Assembly: GCA_964036295.1 (NCBI GenBank)
Contig: OZ038464.1
Location: 1,058,501 to 1,122,500, forward strand
Length of the DNA: 64,000 nucleotides
Direction: 5' to 3'
Source of the DNA: Plumapathes pennacea
Taxonomy: Eukaryota > Cnidaria > Anthozoa > Antipatharia > Myriopathidae
The notes below the pieces were generated by a model. The model was not told the origin of the DNA. It searched no databases and was given only the letters and a program-made list of their open reading frames with translations. Numbering within the stretch: the stretch's first letter is position 1; the number at the start of each line of letters is the position of its first letter. Positions 34,346 through 44,294 of this stretch are shown piece after piece. The position numbers and the translations under genes are program-made.

Positions 34346-35526
34346 ATGACAAAAGACGTCATGGAGTTACTAACTCTATGCTTGACTTCCACGTACTTCC
34401 AGTACAACGGAAAACACTACCGACAACTACACGGGACAGCATTATTGTAGCAGAAATTGTGATGCAACACATCGAAGAACGCGCCCTTGCAACCTACGAA
34501 CAAACGCTGCCTATTTGGCTACGATACGTTGACGACACGTTTACTGCTGTACACAAAGACGACATTGAATCCTTCCACAAACACCTGAACGACCAAAACC
34601 CTGACATACAGTTCACTAAGGAAATCGAAGACAACGGAAAACTTCCGTTCTTAGATTGCCTCGTGAGCCACGACAACGACAGGCTACGAACAACAGTCTA
34701 CAGAAAACCAACGCACACTGACAGACTACTTGACCAGACTTCTTACAACCCTACTTCACACAAGGCTACAACAATCAAAACGCTGACGAAACGAGCGCAA
34801 CTACTTTGTGACTCTCCCGACGACTTACTTAACGAGACCCGACACCTGGAACGCGCTTTCCAGAAGAACGACTACGACCCTAACTTTGTCAAACGCAACA
34901 TTCACAAGAACACCGCACCCAACGAGACTACCGACAACGAAACCACTGACGACACAACTCCATTGACCTTGGCCACACTACCGTACATCAGAGGCACCTC
35001 TGAGACGATAGCACGTATTCTACGACCCTACAACATCCGGGTAGCCCACAAACCCATCACGACTCTACGCGACTTACTGACCAACGTAAAGGACAAAGAC
35101 GAACCCATCAACAGACAGGGAACAGTATACAGAATATCTTGTACTGACTGCAAAGCCACCTACATCGGTGAAACTGGTAGAAACCTGAACACGAGACTTA
35201 CTGAACACAAACGAGCTACCAGAAACGGCGACATCAGAAATCACATTCCTGAACACCACCGACAGACTAAACACGACATCAACTGGGACTCTGCTGAATG
35301 CATCAGCCACAGTACCAACTACTACCAACGACTTACACTGGAAAGCTGGTACACAAACTTAGAACGGAAATCTCTCAACAGATGCCAACAATTACCGGCA
35401 CCTTACAAACGACTGATAGATGACATCAAACGCAACCGAACGAACAATAGACTAATCAACAGGACAAAAGAACATCAACTGATATCAACAACATCAACAC
35501 TACCAAGCCGACTCGACCAACCATAG
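34346..35526 (+). pseudogene. Penelope-like reverse transcriptase / GIY-YIG, copy 2, frameshifted
   Basis: It is homologous to 8198-9397 but lacks 19 bp after GGGACAGCA. This removes the MGSPVS motif of the reverse transcriptase and shifts the frame. The downstream frame is open from about 34440 to 35526 and keeps RYVDDTF, LPFLDCLV, VYRKPTHTD and the GIY-YIG motifs (VYRISC, TYIGETG, LTLESW). An upstream open frame in another phase (from 34276) joins this one only because of the deletion. The copy cannot make a complete polymerase. Confidence 0.85.
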
Positions 35527-35602
35527 GCCGACATAACGGACCAATCACTTCTACGACCAGAGACATATATACCGCCATCTGACGAATACTTTTCACTTGA
35601 CT

Positions 35603-35637
35603 CTGAAGACGACTTCCGCTCAGGTAGTCGAAACGAC
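35603..35637 (+). ncRNA. Hammerhead-like motif, copy 2, altered cleavage triplet
   Basis: CTGAAGA, the GACTTCC/GGTAGTC stem and GAAAC are retained, but the following GTC of copy 1 is GAC here. If the motif is a ribozyme, this would be expected to impair cleavage. Confidence 0.25.
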
Positions 35638-35740
35638 AGTCACCAACAACAGTCTTTCTGGAGACTACTCTAACCTGGACGATCACAACCAACCTACTGT
35701 TCACACTTCTGGGTTCAAACCATTTGCCATAATACAGTAA

Positions 35741-38700
35741 TTGCAACAAAATGTTTTATCGTTCTATTTCTATCACGAGCAGTCGAAACAAGAATAAGTT
35801 CTGACATTTAATTGACCGTCAACAACAAAGCACATATTCGTTTGACTACAATTGTTCTCGTTTACAAAATAGAACCACGCTTAATAATATCATTATAATC
35901 CCTTTTTCTTTTCTCCACCTCTCTCTACTCGGGTAATATATTGCTGCAAGTTAATTGATTCATAAAAATTGAGACTGCTGCAATATTCACTCGGTCGTTT
36001 CGAGTTAGTCTGCAGCGGTAAATAATTTGCTTCAAATACGTGTCTTTGGCGTATAATTTGTGAGAAAATTCTACTTAATAGGGCTTGAGAACATATCACG
36101 TCAACGTATCGAGCAAAATAATTCTTACCTTCAATTCTCCCGATTCTTAGAAGAGCCCCTCCTAATGCATCGCAAGCAGTCCTATGAAGTAAATACACAA
36201 AAACAAGTTTTCTCAACTGCGTAAGTTGTCAAAGGAATGTAACAAGCAATAAACAAGTGCTCTGCTGTACCGAGTGTCACTTCATTCCGCCATCTTGAAT
36301 TTCCCACGAAGCAGCACGCGCTGGACTAGTCCCAGGTTCTGCTCCGCCAAGTGAGAAGATTGACAGAACTGCGACCATTATCCGCCACTCGCGAAGGTCA
36401 CACCTTCAGATTTTGTTTAGCAGTCCAGGAGTTGGAAGTGAACACTGCTATTATGTATTAGAATGAGCTCACTGAGCTCATAATCTAATTGTTAATTATG
36501 CACAGTGCCCTCTTGCGTCATCCTATTAAGAAGAATTTGAAGTCGCACGCGAGAGCACGGCGATCCTGAGAACATGTCAATTTCAGATATTCACGTGCTA
36601 CTTTTGTCTTCTGATTAGTTTTATTGTTTCACCGACGTTGCCGTCGTGCTCTCGCGTTTTATCTTAAAGTCTCTAACCTTGAAAATTTCTTTTCCCATTG
36701 ATTCATTCCTGCAATAGTGGAGACATCAAACATTTCCGCATTGCAAATAAAGCAGTGACGAACAGAAGGACATCCGGGTATAATCACATCTCAAATGAAG
36801 TAGACAAGAACATCCGATTCATTCATATCTTGCTGTACTGGTTGCCATGCGGACCACAAAGCTGTTTTTTTTCATATTAAAATTAAAATTACAACCAACA
36901 CAAACAGGCGCCGCCGAGGTTTGGAGGCAACATTTTGTCAACTATTTTCTTTCCAATGTATTAAAAAGTCTGCCATGGTCTCGGAGGTTTTCTTCGGGAT
37001 AAAGAATTTCAGGAGCGAGCCGCAAAGAAAACATCTGGGACCAAGATATAACTAAAAGATCAGTATTATAACAGACGGTTTGTATATTTTTACACGAAAG
37101 TAGCTTTGATTCCTCTTACCATGCTGAACTCGATTAATTCTGGATATCTGATCCAATGCAGCTCTCTCTCGTCCATCCACAAATCCAGCTAGGAAAGCAA
37201 AAGCCGTAACAGCAACGCGAAATAAAGTTCTCATCCAAATTATTCCAGTGCAACGCATCCCATCCACTGGTGTAATAACGGCTTTGACAAGTAATTGCTG
37301 TCACCGGGAGGGGGGGGGGGGGGGGGGGGGGGGGCATGTCGGCGTGGGAACTTCCTGTCTGTGACCTTTTCTGGGGTTAATTCAGCGATAACTGTCATCT
37401 GCGGTGTTTAGCGAAGGAAGTTTTCTTTCCGTCCCTCTCCGTGACGCTTTGTTTATGTAAAGTACCGAAGCAACACGAGAAATTCTTCTGTTCACCTGGG
37501 TGTCGCTGTAGGAAGCAGAATGCGCGTTGAACTCTGAAAATAGACAAGGATAATGAAGGCGATTTCGATTAAACAAAATAAGGAGGAAAAAAAAGGAAAA
37601 CCAGCTCTAAAGAGAACTAGATAGACAATGTCGGCGTGGAGAAATATGTATAACGTGGATCGACTAACGGTCGATGTGTGAAAGCTGGACGCCGTGAAAC
37701 AATTTGAAGTTAATTTTTCTAGCGCTAGCCTTCGTCTGAGCAAACAAACAAACAAACAAAAATTAAGTAAGGGTGGGGATGTTCGTCGTACTTCGTACTT
37801 CTTATGGGGCAAATTGGTACCGGCTTAATACGATGCAGAAAATCAAACGCTGGAGTTTTTGTGTTCGTCAAAATGGATCACCAGACAGCACCAGACATTT
37901 AATAATGTCATACAATTTTGTGCCTTTTACTGGCGGACCAAAACTCGAATTTCCTTTGATATACTCCCAGAATTATTGCTAGAAATTGAATCGAGACGTC
38001 ATCACGACTCCAACAAATATATGTTAAATTGCATTGAGAGTCACCAGTCCTACTTAGTAAACCAGTTTAATTTTCACTCTCATTGTCGTGACACGACACG
38101 ACACACAAAATCAGGAGAAGTGGGCACAAAAACACTGGTACAGATTAAACTTGAAAGTCTTGTATTAAGAACGAATCCACGTGGACAATAGCGAAACTGA
38201 AATTTATAATAAATCCACCAGATAACAGCTGCAACAATTCACATCCTAAAATTGTGGTCATTTGATCAACTTTTATTCAATGAACAAAATTGAGTTTAAT
38301 ATTTAATGATAACAACGATCAAAATCAAATTTTCCTTTCAAGTTTAAGCAGGGAAGAGATGTTTTCTCGTAACAAAACTTGTAATTAACACAATTCGTTT
38401 CATAAGTTTGTATGTCCGAGTCTTTTAATAAAAATAAGGTTGTAATTCACAACAGTCGTCTCTGTGACGCATCCTTTATCCCGGGGGAAGCAGCCAAAGG
38501 AATTTTGTGCAGGGAAACTCCGCCTAGAGATTAACCACCTTACAAATAAATTCCCATCAATAACGATCAATCGATATACCTCCAGTAAAACGTGCTCCTT
38601 TTGTACTTTAAGGGCAAATAATAGAAAGAGCGAAACAAAAGTATGTAACAGTGTGCAACGCGATGCTACATGAGATGGATGGAACAAATGACTTGTCATC

Positions 38701-39081
38701 CATATGTATAAAAACGTGTCCCACCAGACACAGGAGCAGATACCAATCAAAAATAGCTTATGCCTGACTTCATTTGAGCGGAGCTGGTTGAGTACCCCAG
38801 AACAATCCATTGTAAAGATACAACATTCCCCCCCCCCCCCCCCCCTTCCCCTCCCCCTCCCCCTCTCCAGGGCCATATAGCGACGTTCAAAACTAAAGAG
38901 CAGAAGATATTAAGTGGCAAAAAATATTCTAAAGGAAACAATTTTAAATGTTTTTAAGAAATATAGACCTCCTCCGGACTATTACGACGAAGCCATTCAT
39001 TTTGTTTAACAAAAACACATAAAAGAGAAAAGACGTATAGAAAGTAGCACTACAAGACAATCTCGTATTTCATTGTCAATA
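35741..39081. other. Intergenic region upstream of locus 9
   Basis: It is the counterpart of 9611-12910: a module-beta-like section (minus-strand AAGATGGCGG at about 36300), the candidate minus-strand exon (37120-37267), a poly-G tract (37311-37334), a shorter CGACA microsatellite (about 38089-38103) and a C-run near 38828-38846. A ~60-bp stretch around 38705-38770 is specific to this copy. No confident + strand gene is seen. Confidence 0.5.
37120..37267 (-). CDS. Candidate minus-strand signal-peptide exon, copy 2
   Basis: Paralogue of 10982-11129. The start codon of MRTLFRVAVTAFAFLAGFVD is at 37234 and the donor GTAAGAGG follows CATG. Frame and splice site are kept despite several substitutions, which weakly supports coding. 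Confidence 0.35.
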
Positions 39082-40455
39082 ATGGAATGGCGAACAAACC
39101 TTGTTTCTCTCCTACTCTTCTCGCTGCCTTTTTCGTTGCAAGATTCCTCCAAAGAAATGTGCGGTGCATCAATGCAGGACTATGCGTTGCTTGGTTACAG
39201 CTTCGCTTCCTTCAACACGGGGAATTCGTTTTCTTGCGCTCATCGATGTTTGTCTCATGACCAGTGCAAGTCTTACAACTACGCCCTGTCCGGAGCACAG
39301 CAAGGTTTGTGTGAACTCAACAGTGCGGGGAGGGACGCTTCAAAACCTCTCCAGTACAGACCTGGCTTTGTGTTTGTTCAAGCTGTCATGAAACAGGTGA
39401 GTAGCATCCCTAAAAAAGAAAATTGACGTGTCATCAAAACAAGGATGATATTTGGTTTGAGAAATTACAGCTCCTCAGCAAACTCGGAGAGTAGCAATAG
39501 GAGAAAGAGATGAATATATAAATGTATAATGTATAAATAGGAGAATACTCGGTAAAAATGATTCTATAAAATGTTTGCTAAATGAAGCCACAATCTGTAA
39601 TCCACTCTGCAGTTTTTCTAGATGTTAGATAATTAATCATATACTTCCACGCCCCTTCCACCAGTCCTTTACGTTGTATCTCTCTTTCTCCTTCGTATTT
39701 AATCAGTTTATTCTCAGTCTTTTTTCGTCTAATTTCACTATTTGTCTATGCAAAACAGCCCTTCCTTGCTATAAAATTAAAATAACATTTTGTATTTTGT
39801 TTTGCAGCAAAACTCGCACAAGAGTTGCTTCGACCACTGGAAAAATGGCGCGCGGATTTCTGGAACGTTTCGCATCCAGGAGGACAGTAACAACCCTTTT
39901 GACGTGTACTGCGACTTCGGCTCAGAGACCGGATGGGTCTGGACCCTAGTCATGTCCCAAAGCCACAAAACCAGAGATATGACAGAGTTCAGATCAACGC
40001 CATTTTTTACAAACGCGCCGGTGAACGAAGAAAATCTGAACTGGGAGGCTTACAGACTCTCGCTCGAGAAGATGAAACATCTGAAGTCCCAGTCCACTCA
40101 CTGGCGCGTCACCTGCAGTTTTCCCGCGCACGGCGTGGACTACACAGATTACGTGCGAGCGAACTTCACAGAGTTCGACCCTCTGACTTTGGACGGATAT
40201 GAAGTTTGTAAGAAAGTCGAATACATGAATGTGCGAGGCCACAGCTGCAGAGGATGTACGAGTGCTTGGTGGCAGGTACCTTCTGCATATTTTCTTCATC
40301 ACGACAGCTCTTATAACAGTTGTGAGTTTGGAAGCACCGATGGACATGTGTCCAGTGAAGACAACTTCGGGGTGTACGGCCTTATAAACCCTCAATTCCG
40401 TTGTTCCAGCAACGACGATTCCAGCACGAATCACTGGTTTGGAAGACGCGTGTGA
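39082..40455 (+). CDS. Locus 9: secreted PAN/Apple + fibrinogen-like protein (MEWRTN subfamily), complete
   Basis: Exon 1 is 39082-39396 (105 codons) and exon 2 is 39808-40455 (215 residues), with a 411-bp intron. It is the positional partner of locus 3 in duplication alpha, but exon 2 differs in its cassettes: LDGYEVCKKVEYMN, HSCRGCTSAWWQVPSAYFLHHDSSYNSCEFG, GHVSSEDNFGVYGLINPQF and SSNDDSS. Loci 3 and 9 therefore diverged much more in these cassettes than in flanking DNA. Other changes are WKNGARI for WKDGARI and KTRDMTEF for KNRAMTEF. The frame is intact. Confidence 0.9.
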
Positions 40456-41509
40456 GGAGCCGAGGCGACGGATATCGTTCAAGAAACTCTGTTACAACTG
40501 AGCATTTTATCAAAAACAGAAGCTTGAAAAGAACAGAACCACGAACTCCTGCAATCAACTGCAATGTGCACTGTTAAGCACAAATGAACCCTTATGATTC
40601 AGCACTCAGCGTTTGTCGCACTTTTCAATGAAATTAAATAGTTGAAGGTTTTAAGCTTTTTTCTTTTTTTTTTTGTCTGAATCGAGACCAGCTGCGACTC
40701 TAACAGCTACATGACCAATTTCATTAATGCAACTTAAGTTGAAAGTCATCTATAAATCAACTAGACTCCAGCTGCCACAATCTGTACAGTTCACATCCTA
40801 AAATTGTGGTCATTGTTCACCATGGAAAAGTTTCATCAACAAACATAACTGAGTTCACTATTTAATGATGACAATAATTCAACAAAAATTTTTATTTTCG
40901 AGTTTGGTATTAACGAAACTTATATCAACAAAATTCATTTTTTTAATGGTGAAGTTCAGAAATTGGCAAATTCATGGCTCTTGTAAAAAACAGGGATGCT
41001 ATTCATAACAGCGGTCTGATTGAAGTACTTGTACAGTTTCCCGGGGGGGGGGGGGGAGACAAACAAAGAAAGTTTGTGCGGGGACTCTGGCTAGATTTTG
41101 AACTCTTAATTCATTACCCTTAATTCACCATCAATAACAATTATTGTTATACCTCCAGTAAAAGTGCACATTTTAAATACTCGTGCTCCAGAACACTTTA
41201 AAAGGCGAATAATACAATCAACAAAAAATAATTGTGCAAGTGTACAACGCAATGTTGCTATGAGATAGATGGTACAAGCACCCCCCCCCCCCCAGAACCA
41301 TATAGAGACAATCAAAATTAAACAGCATTAAATATTAAGTAGCATAAAAGATTCTAAGCAAACAATTTTAAAAGTATTTAAAAATTAAAGACCTCCCTCG
41401 GAGATTACCACAAAGCCATTGATCTGCCTAACAAATAAAGCTACATAAAGGAGACAAGTCGTACAGAAAGTACCACACTACAAGACAATCTCGTACTTAG
41501 CTGTCAATA
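40456..41509. other. Intergenic between locus 9 and orphan exon
   Basis: The counterpart of 14282-15353. It contains a G-run (about 41042-41055) and a C-run (41281-41294) about 220 bp before the orphan exon 1. No coding signal is seen. Confidence 0.55.
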
Positions 41510-41686
41510 ATGGAGTGGCCAACAAACCTGATTTCTCTTCTACTCTTCCCGCTGCCTTTTTCGATGCAAGATTCCTCCAGAGAAATGTGCGGTGCGTCAA
41601 TGCAGGACCACGCCTTGCTCGGCTACAGCTTCGCTTCCTTCAACACAAAGAACTTGTTTTCTTGTGCTCATCAAATATTGTCATAA
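41510..41686 (+). pseudogene. Orphan truncated exon 1 (MEWPTN type), copy 2
   Basis: It is 59 codons including TAA, with the same break at CATCAAATATTGTCATAAG as copy 1 at 15354. The signal peptide (SLLLFPLPFSMQ) is intact, but the PAN core is absent. It ends 83 bp before the locus 10 ATG. Confidence 0.75.
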
Positions 41687-41769
41687 GTTGGACCAGTTGA
41701 GTTGCTAAAGTGACCTACTTGACGAGTTAAACAACGCAAGCAACGCTATTTCACATCTCGTTGTTCAAC

Positions 41770-43307
41770 ATGTTGACACGTCGAACAAAATTCGTTTTTC
41801 TCCTCCTCATTTCGTTGCCATTTTCGTTCCAACAATCTTGCGAGTCTTTCAGCGGCGTGGAGATACGAGACTACGCATTGCTTGGTTACAGCTTCGACTC
41901 CTCCAACACAGGAGATTCGTATTCTTGTGCTCATCGATGTTTGTCTCACGACCAGTGTAAGTCCTACAACTACGCCCTGTCCGGAGCACAGCAAGGTTTG
42001 TGTGAACTCAACAGTGCGGGGAGGGACGCTTCAAAACCTCTCCAGTACAGACGTGGCTTTGTATTTGTTCAAGCTGTCATGAAACAGGTTAGTAGTGTCT
42101 CTGAAAAAACATCATGACGCGTCATCAAACAGAGTTGATGTTTTTAAACTAACGGTTTCTTCAGTAAACTGGGAGAGTAGGAATAATAGAAACAGGGATA
42201 ATAGGAGAATAAGACATCAACTAAATCTGTAAATTATTGTTTGCCACTGAAGATATATTCTGCTAAACTAGACGATGCATCCCGCGTTATTCCCATTTCG
42301 TGATATTCACTTGAGAGAGTCTTTTTTTCTTGGCTAATTTTGTCAGCACATACTTTTAAACCAAAAGATATGGATTCATTTTTGTTACCCACATCAAATG
42401 CTGTCCTAGAATGTTGTTAAAATACTTTTAGGAAAATCGAAAAAAAAAGATCAGGAATATCTCATAAATATAACACCCTTTAGGCCTTGTAAATATTTAA
42501 TCGTATCCTCCACCGCCTCTTCCACTAGTCCTTTTCGTTGTGTGTCTCTCTCTGTTCTTTATTTGATTTGTTAAGTCTTAGTCTTGAGTAGTCAAATTTC
42601 ATCTTTTGTCAAAGCAAAACAGCCCTTGCTTGCCGTAAAATTAAAAGTAAGATTTCGTATTTTTGCAGCACAACAGTTGCTTCGACCACTGGAAAGATGG
42701 CGCGCGGATCTCTGGAATGTTTCGCATCCACGAAGACAGCAACAACCCTTTTGACGTGTACTGCGACTTTGGTTCTGAGTTCGGGTGGGTTTGGACCCTA
42801 GTTATGTCCCAAAGCCACAAAAACAGAGCTATGCCAGAGTTCAAAATAACGCCGTTTTATACAAACGCGCCAGTGAACGAAGAAAATCCGAACTGGGAGG
42901 CTTACAGACTCTCACTCGAGAAGATGAAATATCTGAAGTCTCAGTCCACTCACTGGCGCATCACCTGCAGTTTTCCCGCGCACGGCGTGGACTACACAGA
43001 TTACGTGCGAGCCAAGTTCACAGAGTTCGACCCTCTGAGTTTTCGGGGAGGGAATGTTTGTAAGAAAGTCGAACACATGAATGTGCGAGGGCACAGCTGC
43101 ACAGGATGTACGAGTGCTTGGTGGCAGAAATCTTCTGAATATTTTCTTTGTCACGACAGCTCTTATAACAGTTGTGAGTTTGGAAGCACCGCTGGACATG
43201 TGTCCAGTGAAGACAACTTCGGGTTTTACCACAACACAAACCCCAAGTTCCGTTGCTCCAGCAGCGACGATTCCAGCACAAATCACTGGTTTGGAAGACG
43301 CGTGTGA
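41770..43307 (+). CDS. Locus 10: secreted PAN/Apple + fibrinogen-like protein, complete
   Basis: Exon 1 is 41770-42087 (106 codons, MLTRRTKFVFLLLISLPFS) and exon 2 is 42669-43307 (212 residues), with a 581-bp intron. The donor is GTTAGT, unlike GTGAGT elsewhere in the family. In the PAN-like part the conserved YRPGF reads YRRGF. Exon 2 opens HNSCFDHW like locus 1 and shares its FRGGNVCKKVEHMN cassette and the extra cysteine in YFLCHDSS. It ends in FGFYHNTNPKF and NHWFGRRV. As the partner of locus 4 in duplication alpha it shows what locus 4 looked like before rearrangement. Confidence 0.9.
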
Positions 43308-43544
43308 GGAGCCGAGGCGACGGAGATCCGTCAAGAAAGCCTGTTACAGCTATGTCTTTTATCAGAAACAGAAGCTTAGTTTGAAGAAAGCACTAAACTA
43401 CGAATTCCGCAAAACAACACTGTGGGATTATAATTCCACTATCGCACCTTTCAGTATAATAGTTGAGGGTTTGAGGTGTTTCCTGTTTGCACATGACCGC
43501 TATCACTACTAGTGAGAACCTCAGTGCACTTCCGAAAGTCGACG

Positions 43545-43830
43545 GTTCGCATGTTCCTGCTAAAAGAATTCCGCGGAAAGTTTACGTGTGAGTAAGGTTC
43601 GAAAATCTTGACCCTTTGAGTTCTGAGACAACACTACTTGTAAAAAAGTCTAATATATGAACGCGAGAGGTCATAACTGCACACAATGTCTGCGTGTCTG
43701 ATGGGAAACGAGTCGTCACTAATCACGATAGCTCTTTCAACTGTAATTTTAGGAACTCACGTTTTGTTCTCCACAACTTCGAGTTTTTCCTCTTTTTTTT
43801 TTTTTTTTTGGTTTGGAAGACCCATGTAAC
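43545..43830 (+). pseudogene. Decayed exon 2 relic downstream of locus 10
   Basis: Nearly identical to the relic at 22030-22310, with the same stops and the same long T insertion before GGTTTGGAAGACCC. It was duplicated after it had decayed. Confidence 0.7.
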
Positions 43831-43917
43831 ACAGAGGCGACTGTCTGAGGCCATTTTTTGTTAAGAGCTATGTCACAGTTGGGCATTTTATTAACCACAG
43901 TTTAAGGTTTAAAACTT

Positions 43918-44126
43918 TAACCTTTTCACTACCAAGAATAATCAAATTATTTTTTTTTTAGTTCAGTCTCCCACGAGAGGTATATCATAAAGTATGAGAA
44001 TTTAGCATTTGATACCTTGCTCAAAAAAGCAGCTGAATAAAACAAATTCTCTTTTCATTACTCATATATTTTCTTATTTTATGATTGGAAGAATTTGTGT
44101 TTTGAGCTTTGGAGTTAGAGGCTTAA
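43918..44126. mobile_element. MITE-like element, copy 2
   Basis: Same inverted ends as 22400-22607 (TAACCTTTTCACTACCAA and GGAGTTAGAGGCTTA) with scattered substitutions. It sits at the homologous place, so it was copied with the module. Confidence 0.45.
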
Positions 44127-44294
44127 AGTACAAATCGATTGTGTATACTGATGTATCATAAAATGATTCACTCGTTGAAAAACATTTGAATCGATTTGCT
44201 GCACTTGTTAAAGTACAAATCAATTGTGTATACTGATGTATTATAAAATGATTCACTCGTTGAAAAACTTTTGAATCAATTTGCTGCACTTGTC
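44125..44294. repeat. 85-bp tandem duplication
   Basis: Two adjacent units begin AAAGTACAAATC at 44125 and 44210 and differ by a few substitutions. The homologous site near 22610 has a single unit, so this is a local duplication in the locus 10 flank. Confidence 0.8.

Larger units (their letters stand above)
34345..35740 (+). mobile_element. 5'-truncated Penelope-like retroelement, copy 2
   Basis: It has the same boundaries as copy 1 (module gamma on the left, module-beta-like sequence on the right), so the pair arose by segmental duplication and not by two insertions. Differences are the 19-bp deletion and scattered substitutions. Confidence 0.8.
32390..42640. repeat. Segmental duplication alpha, copy 2
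   Basis: This is the partner of 6240-16480, containing the second Penelope copy, locus 9, the second orphan exon 1 and exon 1 plus most of the intron of locus 10. Unlike copy 1, the intron continues normally into exon 2, so locus 10 represents the unrearranged state of locus 4. Confidence 0.85.
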
